Positions 1-8,398 of a stretch of DNA of 54,714 nucleotides are shown here, one piece after another; the first letter of the stretch is position 1, and each line of letters opens with the position of its first letter. Origin of the DNA: Longimicrobiaceae bacterium (lineage in GTDB: Bacteria; Gemmatimonadota; Gemmatimonadetes; Longimicrobiales; Longimicrobiaceae); contig DASVBS010000023.1 of the NCBI GenBank assembly GCA_036375715.1, positions 1-54,714 of the forward strand, in the 5' to 3' direction. Position numbers and translations under genes: made by a program. Below the pieces are notes generated by a model that had not been told where the DNA came from, did no database searches, and saw nothing but the letters and a program-made list of their open reading frames with translations.

Positions 1-66
1 AAGAGTTCACAAGAAGGTTATGAATATACCGAACGATGTGCGGGTGCCCACAGGATATCTGGAAAC

Positions 67-270
67 ATGGACATTTACAAGGCAATTCACGACCCACTCA
101 TGACCGCGGAGCAAGCCGGTGATTACCTCCAACTCGCCGAACAGACAGTCAGAGACATGGCCCACCGAGGCGAAATCCCGAAGGTGAAGATCGGGCGCGC
201 GCTGCGATTCCGCAGAAGTGATCTCAACGAGTGGATCCAGAAGCGCGTCCAGCACGCCACCGCCTCGTAG
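67..270 (+). CDS. Excisionase-like helix-turn-helix protein
   Basis: This 67-residue protein matches the MerR/HTH_17 excisionase fold. The segment MTAEQAGDYLQLAEQTVRDM forms the helix-turn-helix, followed by a short basic wing (KVKIGRALRFRRSDLNEWI). Such proteins bind DNA as excisionases or small regulators in phages, ICEs and plasmids. The ATG at 67 follows a purine-rich GGATATCTGGA stretch. It is the first complete gene of the element in this window. It ends with TAG. It could equally be a transcription regulator; the sequence does not separate these roles. Confidence 0.85.
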   Translation: MDIYKAIHDPLMTAEQAGDYLQLAEQTVRDMAHRGEIPKVKIGRALRFRRSDLNEWIQKRVQHATAS

Positions 271-341
271 GCATCCACCGCCGGGCGCCTGACGAACGCC
301 CGCGATTTTCCCGCAGTTCGAACCTGAACCCGAACGAAACC

Positions 342-1016
342 ATGCCTCTGCGATACCTCACCCCACGCGAGCGAGCGGCGCTCTCCGAGCGCCCCGACGA
401 GGCCGCCCGGCTGATCGCCACCGGACAGATCCGCTGTGATCGATGCAGCTCGGCGGCGCAGACCACCTGTCACGCCGAGGGCGTCACCGACGCCGTCTGT
501 TTCAGCTGCTCCCCGGCCTTCGCGCGAGGGAAGGCGGCCGAGACCCGGATCGCCGTGCGCCGAATGCTGGCGGGAGCGCTGGCCATGCTCGCGCTCACGA
601 TCGCGTGTTCTCCCATGCCCCCAGGCATCGAGCCCAGGCCGGCAGGCGGCGATGTGATCACGGTCCTGATCCGCAACTCGACCCCGCATCGGATGACGAT
701 CTACGCCTCCAATTCCCGAGCTCGTCTGGGGAGCGTCGAGGCGCTTTCGCAGGCCTGCATCCGCGTTCCCGCGACGGGGTCCGGCGTGGAGCTCTGGGCT
801 CGGCCGCAGGCCTCCTCGATGAAGATCAGCGCCGGCGTTCTGCACTTCTCTCGGATTGCTGCGGCGTCCTGGACCATTCAGACGGCGAGGACGTCCCCGC
901 TGAACGTGCTCGTGCCGGCGAATCCGTGCGGCTCCGAGCTCCCGCAGGATCGGGCCAAGGATCACTTCGACCTGCTCCATGGTCGCTCCCGGATTCCAGA
1001 CGCAGCCCACGTATGA
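342..1016 (+). CDS. Unknown protein: zinc-ribbon-like N-terminus plus membrane/lipoprotein segment
   Basis: The 224-residue reading starts at ATG 342. Residues about 32-60 hold two CxxC pairs (CDRC and CFSC) with an extra Cys between, suggesting a zinc ribbon. Residues about 75-89 form a hydrophobic stretch ending in LALTIAC, which looks like a lipoprotein signal (lipobox Cys). The rest resembles beta-rich periplasmic lipoprotein domains (VITVLIRNSTPHRMTIYAS). Either this is one membrane-anchored protein with a cytoplasmic zinc ribbon, or the true start is ATG 564, giving a roughly 150-residue lipoprotein. Neither start has a clear ribosome binding site. Its stop overlaps the next start (ATGA). 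Confidence 0.6.
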   Translation: MPLRYLTPRERAALSERPDEAARLIATGQIRCDRCSSAAQTTCHAEGVTDAVCFSCSPAFARGKAAETRIAVRRMLAGALAMLALTIACSPMPPGIEPRPAGGDVITVLIRNSTPHRMTIYASNSRARLGSVEALSQACIRVPATGSGVELWARPQASSMKISAGVLHFSRIAAASWTIQTARTSPLNVLVPANPCGSELPQDRAKDHFDLLHGRSRIPDAAHV

Positions 1017-1516
1017 CCACCGCTATCACGATAGGCGCGCCTCTGCCAAATGTCGCGCAAAAGACCTGTGATTTTTTGCGGCGGAAAAGGGCGGGTGAGC
1101 TGAGCGCACGAGACGCGGCGAGGCTGGCTGACATCCTCCGCGACGAGGCGGCACTCGAGCTCATGGCGGCATTCGAAGGCGTGAGTCACAAGCGCATGAA
1201 GGCCGCTGCGTTCCCGGGCGTGAGCCCCACCGGGATTTCCCGCGCGATGAACGGCGATCCGTCGAACCCACTCTCCCGGCTCGCCGCGGCCTTCCTGCTC
1301 ATGAGGAGGCTTGGCATTGACCGCAAGCGCGCCCTCAAGCTGTGGCTCTGGTTGCGGGAGGTGATCGATCAGATCTGGCCCCCAGAGGAAGCGGAGGATG
1401 AGGAGGGTCCGCACGATCCGCGTGCGGCGTTGGAGGCGGTGCGGATCATCCACGCGTTCGCGCCCCGCGTGATTGGGACGCTGCGGCGGCTCGTGGCCGC
1501 GGAGGCGATCAGGTGA
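1013..1516 (+). CDS. Unknown protein, possible HTH regulator
   Basis: This 167-residue protein starts at ATG 1013, inside the stop of the preceding gene (ATGA), so the two are probably translationally coupled. The middle part (GVSPTGISRAMNGDPSNPLS) looks like the recognition part of a helix-turn-helix of the Cro/CII kind, followed by a helical hydrophobic stretch (AAFLLMRRLGIDRKRALKLW) and an acidic patch (EEAEDEEG). I do not recognise the family. Its position early in the element and the HTH-like pattern make a phage regulator plausible. Confidence 0.6.
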   Translation: MTTAITIGAPLPNVAQKTCDFLRRKRAGELSARDAARLADILRDEAALELMAAFEGVSHKRMKAAAFPGVSPTGISRAMNGDPSNPLSRLAAAFLLMRRLGIDRKRALKLWLWLREVIDQIWPPEEAEDEEGPHDPRAALEAVRIIHAFAPRVIGTLRRLVAAEAIR

Positions 1517-1558
1517 TTGCCCGGAACCGAATGACCACCTCCACAGGAGCGAACTCCA

Positions 1559-1774
1559 ATGGAGCACGTGTGGGCTTTTCTCGATCCGATAGCGGTACCG
1601 CTGATCTTCGCTCTCCTGGCGGCCATCATCGGTTGGAGCTGGGGCTACCAGGTGGGACGTATCGACCAACGGGCGGCCGACAAGGAGCGGGAGAGATGGG
1701 AGCACCAGGAAGGGATCAGCGACATCGAGCGGGCGAGGATGGCCCGGGGAGGGGCTTCATGGCCGCGTGGCTGA
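1559..1774 (+). CDS. Small single-span membrane protein
   Basis: The 71-residue protein has one hydrophobic segment at about residues 12-29 (VPLIFALLAAIIGWSWGY), then a charged helix rich in Arg, Glu and Asp. ATG 1559 is preceded by AGGAG at a good distance. The layout, a membrane anchor plus a charged helix next to another tiny membrane protein, recalls phage spanin or holin-accessory genes, but no specific family is recognised. Its last 16 bases overlap the next gene. Confidence 0.6.
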   Translation: MEHVWAFLDPIAVPLIFALLAAIIGWSWGYQVGRIDQRAADKERERWEHQEGISDIERARMARGGASWPRG

Positions 1775-1890
1775 TCGGGGGCCTCGTCGTCGCCTTCGCC
1801 GCCGGAGCGGTGTGGGCCGCCCGCTCGCTCTTCCTGCCGCCGCTAAGGCGGTCGGTGCGGCCGGGTTGGAGGCCCGTCCCGAGAGACTGA
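1759..1890 (+). CDS. 43-residue membrane peptide
   Basis: ATG 1759 follows GGGGAGGGG and encodes a 43-residue peptide with a hydrophobic N-terminal half (WLIGGLVVAFAAGAVWAA) and a basic, proline-rich tail. It overlaps the end of the upstream membrane gene in another frame. The pair could be a lysis-type cassette; this rests only on size, hydrophobicity and location in the element. Confidence 0.45.
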   Translation: MAAWLIGGLVVAFAAGAVWAARSLFLPPLRRSVRPGWRPVPRD

Positions 1891-1905
1891 CGCACCAAAA
1901 AGAAA

Positions 1906-1932
1906 GCCGACCGCGCTGCGAACACGGTCGGC
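1906..1932. promoter_or_regulatory. Stem-loop, possible minus-strand terminator
   Basis: The arms GCCGACCG (1906-1913) and CGGTCGGC (1925-1932) are perfect inverted repeats around an 11-base loop. An A-rich run lies on its left side (1897-1905), which on the minus strand reads as a T-rich tract after the hairpin. It could therefore terminate transcription entering leftward, or act as an operator in the gap between two gene groups. Confidence 0.45.
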
Positions 1933-1935
1933 GAA

Positions 1936-1960
1936 CCCGGGGTGACGAGTCCCGGGGTGA
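1936..1960. repeat. Short direct repeat, 10 bases, two copies
   Basis: CCCGGGGTGA occurs at 1936-1945 and again at 1951-1960, separated by CGAGT. Because CCCGGG is palindromic, the two copies can also pair as a second small hairpin. Together with the stem-loop just upstream this makes a structured leader before the next gene (2007). It may be an operator; no bound protein can be named. Confidence 0.4.
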
Positions 1961-2006
1961 AACCCGAACGACGAAGAATGTAATGCCGAGCAGAGGACGA
2001 ATCAAC

Positions 2007-2228
2007 ATGCGGAGCCGGATCAGGCTGACCGTTGCCGCCCGCATCGTCGATGCGCGCGCCGCTGTGACCAACGCGGCGATGGCGATGGCGGAGAGCGGAC
2101 ACCTTCGGCGGGCAATGCTGTTCGCACGCGTTGCTATGATCCTCGACCGCCTCCGCGGCTACCGCGGCGTGTGGACCGCGCGGGAGTGGAGGCAAGCGCT
2201 CGCCTCCTACGCGGAGGTGGGCCGGTGA
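2007..2228 (+). CDS. Small basic helical protein, unknown
   Basis: This 73-residue protein starts at ATG 2007, chosen because AGAGGACGA sits at a normal distance upstream; an in-frame ATG at 1983 is the alternative. It is helical and Arg/Ala-rich (RIVDARAAVTNAAMAMAES), with no recognised domain. The basic character would suit nucleic acid binding, but this is only inference. Confidence 0.5.
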   Translation: MRSRIRLTVAARIVDARAAVTNAAMAMAESGHLRRAMLFARVAMILDRLRGYRGVWTAREWRQALASYAEVGR

Positions 2229-2297
2229 CGCGGACGCGCCGAGTGATCGCGATCGGCTGAGCCGAATTCCGAATTCATTCATGCAGCGGAACTGAAA

Positions 2298-3446
2298 ATG
2301 GCGAATAGCAGCACAGCGCTCGCGCGCACCGACAACGAGGATGTGACGGAGGAAGGGCGACAACAGCTTCAGCTGATCCGGCAGCAGGGGGCGTTAGCGG
2401 TCGAGAAGGCGAAGCTCACCCGCGGAATCGCCAAGCAGCTGGAGAACATGAGCTGGGGGTCCGGCTACTCGCTGGTGAAGGGAGAGGAGCTCCCGTCTGG
2501 CACCCGGTACGCCATCGCGCAGCTCTGCGCGATCACCGGCGCCAACCCCGCGCTCCATCTCTACATCCTTGGAGACCGGCCGTACCTCAATGCGGACTAC
2601 TGGGCGGAGAAGATCGCCGGTCAGGAGCGCTTCATCCGGTACGAGCAGTTCAACCTTTCGCTGTCGCACATCGAAGAGCTTCGCCGACTGGCGGACGAAG
2701 CGGCTGCGGATGGCGACCAGGATGACGCCATTCGGCTGCGGAGAGAAGCGCGCGACCTTGCGCAACGCCGCAGCCACTTCGCCCCGCCGGAATGGGCCAC
2801 ACACGTCTACGAGACCGTCATCTACCGGTACAGCGAGGCGGCCCCACTGGCGGCGATCCGCCGGGGCGAGGCGAACGCCTCGGACTGGATCGAGGTCGTC
2901 CGTGAGTGCAACTGGGCGGGCAACAAGCCAAAGGGGAAAACCGCTCAGGGGAAGGAATACGACGCGGATCCGGTCGGGAACGCCGAACCCGCCAAGACCG
3001 CGCGCAGCCGTTCGCTCCGCCGCGCCGCTGTCAAGGCATTCGCGGTCACCCTCGCGCCGGTCGAGGCCGAGCTCCGGAAGCTGGAGAACGCGATCGAGGC
3101 CGACTTCGAGGTCCTGCACGATGACCAGCAACAGGCCCGGGCGGCTCTGCCTGCCGCTGGAGAACCGCAGGCTGCCCGCACCGGCTCCGGCGAGCCGGCG
3201 GCCGCCAGAGCAGAGGGAGCGGAGCCGCTGCCGACTCAGGAGCTGCAGCCCCGTCGCAAGCCGCAGCTCTCCCCCGAGGCCAGGGCGGAGCGGGACAAAT
3301 ACGTCGAGGGCTGTCGCGTCCTCGACATCGACCCGGCCTCGCCTCGCCTGCTTGAGAAGATCGGTGGACGGACTCCCGAAACCGTCGAAGACTTCCAGGC
3401 ACTGAACGCCGCGCTGGCCGCGATCGCGGATGGAGGCGACCAGTGA
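2298..3446 (+). CDS. Putative phage single-strand annealing / RecT-like recombination protein
   Basis: The 382-residue protein has an N-terminal alpha/beta core (residues about 45-240) with a segment DRPYLNADYWAEK resembling the PY-x-DGY region of RecT/Bet-like annealing proteins. A later basic stretch, KTARSRSLRRAAVKAF, resembles the motif of annealing proteins in which a helix of Arg/Lys and Ala binds DNA. The C-terminal third is Ala/Pro/Glu-rich and likely disordered up to about residue 335. Its stop overlaps the next start (GTGA), and the partners downstream are SbcD- and SbcC-like. Annealing proteins pair with an exonuclease in phage recombination, so context supports the call. Family assignment from sequence alone is moderate. 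Confidence 0.55.
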   Translation: MANSSTALARTDNEDVTEEGRQQLQLIRQQGALAVEKAKLTRGIAKQLENMSWGSGYSLVKGEELPSGTRYAIAQLCAITGANPALHLYILGDRPYLNADYWAEKIAGQERFIRYEQFNLSLSHIEELRRLADEAAADGDQDDAIRLRREARDLAQRRSHFAPPEWATHVYETVIYRYSEAAPLAAIRRGEANASDWIEVVRECNWAGNKPKGKTAQGKEYDADPVGNAEPAKTARSRSLRRAAVKAFAVTLAPVEAELRKLENAIEADFEVLHDDQQQARAALPAAGEPQAARTGSGEPAAARAEGAEPLPTQELQPRRKPQLSPEARAERDKYVEGCRVLDIDPASPRLLEKIGGRTPETVEDFQALNAALAAIADGGDQ

Positions 3447-4666
3447 AAGGCGTCGCACTCTCCGACTTGCATCTTGGCTTTCGCGGCGCTGGCCGAGTCG
3501 TCGATGGTCGGAACCAGCGCGAGGTGGACGTCGAGACCGCCTGGGCGGCCGCGGTGGAGAAGATCATCCTCGAGCGGCCGGACATCGTCACGATCGCGGG
3601 CGACGTTTTTCATTCGGTCCGCCCCTCCATGCACGCCGTGAAGGCGTGGCAGGACGGTATCCAGCGCATCGCGGAGGAGAGCCCCGCCGCCATCATTGTG
3701 ATCGGCGGGAATCACGAGTCGCCGCGCACGGTCGAGACGCTCACACCCAACCTGGTCGCCGAGCGGGATGCCCGGATCATTACGGAGCCCTGCCGCCTCG
3801 ACCTCACCGTGGGGCGGACCGGTGAGCGGGTCTCCGTCGCATGCCTTCCGTTTGTCGCGATGCAGGAGGAGCGCTCCTTCCTGGTCGAGCCGAACCCGGC
3901 TGCCGACATCAACATCCTCCTCATCCACGCAGCGGTGCGGTCCTCGCTCGCCCCGCACGCGCTCCCGCCGATGTACGGGGGAGCGGCGGCGTATGACGTC
4001 GCCGCCGCGGAGGGCTTCGACATCGTCGCGTGCGGGGACTTCCACGAGTTCCGGGTGCTCTCCGCCCACGAGCCGCAGTGGATGTGGATCGGCGACCCGG
4101 AGAGCGAATCCCTCGAGCAAATCTACGATCTTCGCCGCGAAGGTGCGTTCGCGTTCTACAGCGGGTCGATCGAGCGCACGAGCTCGAACATCTGGGATGA
4201 GCACCTCCCGAAGGGGTTCGTGGTTTTCGACACGGACCTTCAGTTGGCTCGATTCGTCGAGATCCCGACCCGCCGCATGCTGCAGTGCGATCTCGGCGAC
4301 TTCGATCTTCCGCCTGGCGTCGGCGCGGAGGAAGTGAACCGCTGTCTCGCACAGATGGTCCAGGCGGGTCACCCCACGCTGGATCGAGACGCGTTGTTCC
4401 GCTTCCGGGTTGATGCTTTCCCTCGGTCCGAGCGTGACCTCATCGACTGGGCGGCCGTGCGCGAGCTCCGTGAGCGGCACGTCCACTTCCACCTCGACAT
4501 CCGCTGGGCTGACCGCGACACGCGCGAGTTCATAGATCGCCGCGAGCGGCCGAATCGCTCCCTGGCGGACGAGGCTGCGGCGTGGTTCGCCGATGACGAG
4601 CCGCCGGTGCGCAGCGCCGCGTTCCGCTACCTCGGTTTTGATCTTCCGCAGGAGGTGCCTGCGTGA
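3443..4666 (+). CDS. SbcD/Mre11-like metallophosphoesterase nuclease
   Basis: The 407-residue protein is a calcineurin-like phosphoesterase of the Mre11/SbcD group. Metal-binding motifs are visible: D8-x-H10 in LSDLHLG, GD54 in IAGDVFH, GNH91E in IGGNHES, and ACGDFHE further on. Mre11-type nucleases cut DNA ends and hairpins together with a Rad50/SbcC ATPase, which is encoded next. Start is GTG 3443, overlapping the annealing-protein stop; its own stop overlaps the sbcC-like start in the same way. The C-terminal 120 residues probably form the capping and partner-binding region. Phage versions of this pair (T4 gp47/gp46) act in recombination-dependent replication. Confidence 0.9.
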   Translation: MKGVALSDLHLGFRGAGRVVDGRNQREVDVETAWAAAVEKIILERPDIVTIAGDVFHSVRPSMHAVKAWQDGIQRIAEESPAAIIVIGGNHESPRTVETLTPNLVAERDARIITEPCRLDLTVGRTGERVSVACLPFVAMQEERSFLVEPNPAADINILLIHAAVRSSLAPHALPPMYGGAAAYDVAAAEGFDIVACGDFHEFRVLSAHEPQWMWIGDPESESLEQIYDLRREGAFAFYSGSIERTSSNIWDEHLPKGFVVFDTDLQLARFVEIPTRRMLQCDLGDFDLPPGVGAEEVNRCLAQMVQAGHPTLDRDALFRFRVDAFPRSERDLIDWAAVRELRERHVHFHLDIRWADRDTREFIDRRERPNRSLADEAAAWFADDEPPVRSAAFRYLGFDLPQEVPA

Positions 4667-7098
4667 AGATCAAGCGCATCCATCTCCGGAATTTCCGGCA
4701 GCACGCCGACTCCGAGATCCACTTCGGCGACGGGATCACCGGCATTCTCGGCCAGAACGGATCCGGGAAGAGCACGGTGATCGAGGCGATCGCGTTCGCC
4801 CTGTACGGTGCTGAGGCGATTCGCGGCACCAAGGACACGATCCGCTGGGATCGCGCGCCCGCGCGTCGCGTGGCGGAGGTCACCCTCACGTTCGACCTCG
4901 AGGGGAAGACGTACACGGTCACCCGGACCGAGACGAACGCCCGTCTGGAGGTCGGTGCAGGCGTCATCATCGCCGATGGCACCAGCGCGGTGAACGGCTA
5001 CATCCCGAAGCTGCTCGGTATGGGATGGAAGGAGTTCGCCTCCAGCCACCTGACCGCGCAGAAGGACCTGATGCGGCTCGCCACGATGGGGGCGACCGAG
5101 CGGCAGGCATTCTTCCGCGAGGTGATGGGCGTGAGCCGCGTGGACCAGGCGCTTGCAGCCGCCCGCCGAGAGAAGGCGGATCTCGCGCGAGAGCGCGATG
5201 GCCTCGCTGCCGGCCTCGGCGAGCGAGCCCCCCTCGCCGCTGATGTTTCGGAGGCCGAGATCGCGATCACACATGCGCAAAAGGCCCGGCAGTCGGCCGC
5301 AGAGGCGCTGGAGGCCGCTCGGGACGCTCTGGCCACGGCTGAGGAAGCGCTGCAGGTGCACCGCGAGCTGGAGGCAGCTGCAGCGCAGCGCAGGCGCGAG
5401 ATCGAGGAAGCGGAGAAGGAGCTTGCCAGAACATCCGCGGAGATCGGAACGCTGTCCGCCCGTATCCAGGCGGCTACAGAAGCAGGCAACCGAGCCGAGA
5501 CCCGAGCGGCGGAGCTCGATCGACTCGCCGATCTGCGGAAAGAGCGTGACGAGCTGCTGTCGCTTCGTGCGACGTCGGGCGAGCGGGCCTCGGTGACCGA
5601 AGAGATCCAGCGCGCGAAAGCCGATCTCGGGCGGCTTCGCGAGAAGGCGGTCGAACTGGAGGGGAAGGGTGCGGCATACGACGCTGCCGCACACGCAGCC
5701 GCGAAGGCGCAGCGCGAGCAGTTGATGGCCGAAGGCTCTGCGCTCGCGAACAAGCGTCGCGAGATCCGGGCTGCAGCGGAGGCCAACGCCCGGAACCTGG
5801 AGGCAGCGCGCAGCCGGGAGGAACGCAAGCTCAAGGCGATCCAGGACGCCGGTGAGGCGGGGTGCTGCCCCACCTGCTCCCGGGCCCTTGGTGAGCAGTT
5901 CGGCGCCGTCGTCTCCGCCATCCAGCAAGAGATCGCCTCGCTCACGGCTGCGCATTCCGAGGCCACCCGCACCGCACAGGAGACTGCCCGCCCCTCTGAG
6001 GCAGAGGCCGTGATCGCTCGCCAGATCGAGCAGCTCGACGCGGAGCTCCGGGAGCACGAGAGGCTCCGCGAGCAGTCCGCTTCCGCCGCCAGTGCTCTGA
6101 ATCTGGCCTGCGCCCGGATCCGGGCGACGGAGGAGTCTCTCAGCCGTCTGAAGGCGCGGCTTGAGGCTCTACCGGCTGCGGAATTCGACGCCGACTTGCT
6201 GGCTGAGATCGAGGTGGAGATCTCGCGGCTGGAGAAGGTGGCGCAGGAGGTCGCAGCTGATCGCGCACTCGCGGCGCAGCGGCAGGAGTTGGAGAGCGAG
6301 CGCCACCAGTGGCTGGAGAAGAACGGGCAGGCGGCGCACCGGTTTGCGGAGGCGAACGATGCGCTGTCGGCGCTCGGCTACGATCCCGAGGCGCACGAAG
6401 CCGCCCGTCGCGCGCACCAGGAGGCCGAGGCGCAGCGTCAGGCCGCTGCGATCGAGTTGGCACACGCTGAGGGAGCCGTAGCCGCCGCAGAGGACCGTCA
6501 CGTCCGGGCGGTGCGTGCCCTGGAGGCCTACGACGCCCGTGCTCGTCAGCTGACGGAGCTTGAGGAGCATCTACGTGTGGCAAGCACGGCGGCGGACCGC
6601 CTCGCGGACTTCCGGGTGGCCGTGGCGAGCGCCATCCGGCCGGAGATGGAGGAGCTCGTAACCGGCTTCGTGTCACTCCTCACCGATGGCCGGTACGAGG
6701 CAGTCACCATCTCGGAGGACTTCTCCTGCACCCTGCACCGCGACGGCGTGCCGGTCGAGGTGATCAGCGGCGGCGAGGAAGATGTGGTCGCGGTCGCGAT
6801 GCGGCTGGCCACGTCTCAGATGATCGCTGAGCGCGCTGGTCACCCGCTGTCCCTCCTCATCCTCGACGAGGTCTTCGGATCGCTCGACGACGTGCGGCGC
6901 GCGAATGCGCTCGCGCTGTTCCGCCGGCTGCGAGGGATTTTCGAGCAAATCCTCCTTATTTCGCACATCCCCGAGTCTCAGCACCAGGTCGATCACGTGG
7001 TCACGGTCGAGTTCGACCCGGCCCGGGGATGCAGTGTCGTACGCGGCGGATCCACGGAGGAGGCGGAAGTCGAGCCACAGCTCGCAGAGGTCGCCTGA
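4663..7098 (+). CDS. SbcC/Rad50-like SMC-type ATPase
   Basis: The 811-residue protein has Walker A at G30QNGSGKST, an N-terminal FRQH segment, two long coiled-coil arms, a zinc hook C402-P-T-C405 at their tip, a signature region ISGGEED, and Walker B LLILDEVFG with D735/E736. This is the complete Rad50/SbcC plan, shorter than cellular SbcC and closer to phage gp46-type proteins. It partners the SbcD-like nuclease directly upstream, with a GTGA overlap giving coupled translation. ATP binding closes the head and controls nuclease access to DNA ends. Confidence 0.92.
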   Translation: MKIKRIHLRNFRQHADSEIHFGDGITGILGQNGSGKSTVIEAIAFALYGAEAIRGTKDTIRWDRAPARRVAEVTLTFDLEGKTYTVTRTETNARLEVGAGVIIADGTSAVNGYIPKLLGMGWKEFASSHLTAQKDLMRLATMGATERQAFFREVMGVSRVDQALAAARREKADLARERDGLAAGLGERAPLAADVSEAEIAITHAQKARQSAAEALEAARDALATAEEALQVHRELEAAAAQRRREIEEAEKELARTSAEIGTLSARIQAATEAGNRAETRAAELDRLADLRKERDELLSLRATSGERASVTEEIQRAKADLGRLREKAVELEGKGAAYDAAAHAAAKAQREQLMAEGSALANKRREIRAAAEANARNLEAARSREERKLKAIQDAGEAGCCPTCSRALGEQFGAVVSAIQQEIASLTAAHSEATRTAQETARPSEAEAVIARQIEQLDAELREHERLREQSASAASALNLACARIRATEESLSRLKARLEALPAAEFDADLLAEIEVEISRLEKVAQEVAADRALAAQRQELESERHQWLEKNGQAAHRFAEANDALSALGYDPEAHEAARRAHQEAEAQRQAAAIELAHAEGAVAAAEDRHVRAVRALEAYDARARQLTELEEHLRVASTAADRLADFRVAVASAIRPEMEELVTGFVSLLTDGRYEAVTISEDFSCTLHRDGVPVEVISGGEEDVVAVAMRLATSQMIAERAGHPLSLLILDEVFGSLDDVRRANALALFRRLRGIFEQILLISHIPESQHQVDHVVTVEFDPARGCSVVRGGSTEEAEVEPQLAEVA

Positions 7099-7126
7099 GC
7101 ACACAACACCCGAACGCATCGGTCCC

Positions 7127-7936
7127 ATGATCTTCTTCGATCTCGAAGGTACCGGCCTCGACACCGCCAACGACCGCATCGTCGAGTTCGCCTTTGTCGC
7201 CCCGCTGCACCTAGCGGAGCCCTGGACGGAGCGCGTGAACCCCGGTGTGCCGATCCCGCCCGAGGTGTCCGAGATCCACGGAATCACCGACGCAGACGTG
7301 GCGGACCTGCCCGGCTTCAATCACTACGCCCCGCGCATCCAGCGACTGATCGACCTGGTCCAGCCCCTTGTGCTCTGCGGCTACAACATCCGGCGGTACG
7401 ACACCCTCCTCCTGGACGCGGAGCTCCGGCGCGCTGGCGAGCCGGGCCTGCCCCGGAAGGAAGATGGCTCGCTCGATGTGCTCGAGATCGACCTCTACCA
7501 GATCTGGTGTCGGTACGAGGGGCGGAACCTCGCCGGCGCCGCCAAGCGCTTCGCGGATCGGGACCTGGAGGGCGCGCACGCCGCCGACGCGGACACGGAC
7601 GTCCTCGCCGACATCCTGGAGGGGATGTGCCGCGCCTTCAGTCTGCCACTCGACGCGAAGGTGCTCGCTGAGCTGTCCGTTCCGGAAGGTGAGGTCGATC
7701 GGGACGGGAAGTTCAGGCGGCGGGAGGATGGGGTCATCCTGCTGAACTTCGGCAAGAACCGTGGCCGGCCGGCGAAGGATGACCCGGACTTTCTCGAGTG
7801 GATGCTCGGGAAGGATTTCAGCGCAGAGTCTAAGGCTGTCGCCCGCCAACTCTTGGAGGAGGTCTACCAGGAGGAAGAAGCCCGGTACGCCGCATCCAGT
7901 GCGGGCTGGGGCGACGAGGACGATCTGCCGTTCTGA
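7127..7936 (+). CDS. DEDDh 3'-5' exonuclease (DnaQ/ExoX type) with SSB-like C-terminal tip
   Basis: The 269-residue protein begins FFDLEGTG with D5 and E7 (ExoI motif), has an Asp in YNIRRYDTLL (ExoII) and HAADADTD (ExoIII H-x4-D), the full DEDDh set. Residues about 210-245 (LNFGKNRGRPAKDDPDFLEW) match the extra C-terminal domain of ExoX-like exonucleases. The last residues are WGDEDDLPF, an acidic tip ending in Pro-Phe like that of single-stranded DNA-binding proteins. It lies 28 bases after the SbcC-like gene, so it probably supplies processive 3' end trimming to the same recombination machine. ATG 7127 has no strong ribosome binding site. Confidence 0.88.
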   Translation: MIFFDLEGTGLDTANDRIVEFAFVAPLHLAEPWTERVNPGVPIPPEVSEIHGITDADVADLPGFNHYAPRIQRLIDLVQPLVLCGYNIRRYDTLLLDAELRRAGEPGLPRKEDGSLDVLEIDLYQIWCRYEGRNLAGAAKRFADRDLEGAHAADADTDVLADILEGMCRAFSLPLDAKVLAELSVPEGEVDRDGKFRRREDGVILLNFGKNRGRPAKDDPDFLEWMLGKDFSAESKAVARQLLEEVYQEEEARYAASSAGWGDEDDLPF

Positions 7937-7942
7937 GTTTTT

Positions 7943-8398
7943 ATGGTCGCCTCGTCCCTCCACCCCGCCTTCGAGCGCGCTCCCGCGCATCACCGCTGGA
8001 GCGGTCCCCTGCCTGAGCTTCGAGCGAAGCTGGAGGCGGAAGCGGCCAAGATCGCTCCCCGGTTTGCCTGGCGAGTCCTCGCCCACGGAGCGTGCGTGGC
8101 AATGCAGCGGCTGGACGATGTGCTGATCTGCCGGATCTCGCGCGACGTCGTCCCACCGCGAGGATCCGAGCGGAAGTGGGATCAGGAGCTCGCCACCTTC
8201 CGCCGGGAGCTGCGTCTCGACCGATGGGAGGAAGAGGATGCCCCGGAGGCGGTCGGTGTGGCGAGGCTGTTCCGCTGCCCCGTTGCCCTGCTCTGCGACC
8301 AGGGGTGCGGCCGGAAGATCTCGGAGATGGGCCAGCTCTTCGGCGGGAGCACCTGCGATCACTGTGCGCTGGCGTTGAAGCTCGGGAGGACGGCGTGA
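7943..8398 (+). CDS. Unknown cysteine-containing protein
   Basis: A 151-residue protein starting six bases after the exonuclease stop. The C-terminal third contains six cysteines (FRCPVALLC, QGCG, STCDHC), in a spacing that could bind zinc. The N-terminal part is helical and charged. I do not recognise a family. Its stop overlaps the start of the next gene (GTGA), so it belongs to the same transcription unit as the recombination genes and may be an accessory DNA-binding protein. Confidence 0.65.
   Translation: MVASSLHPAFERAPAHHRWSGPLPELRAKLEAEAAKIAPRFAWRVLAHGACVAMQRLDDVLICRISRDVVPPRGSERKWDQELATFRRELRLDRWEEEDAPEAVGVARLFRCPVALLCDQGCGRKISEMGQLFGGSTCDHCALALKLGRTA

Noticed and set aside
2225-2260. 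GTG-started 11-residue frame overlapping the stop at 2228
   Set aside because: Too short and without independent support.
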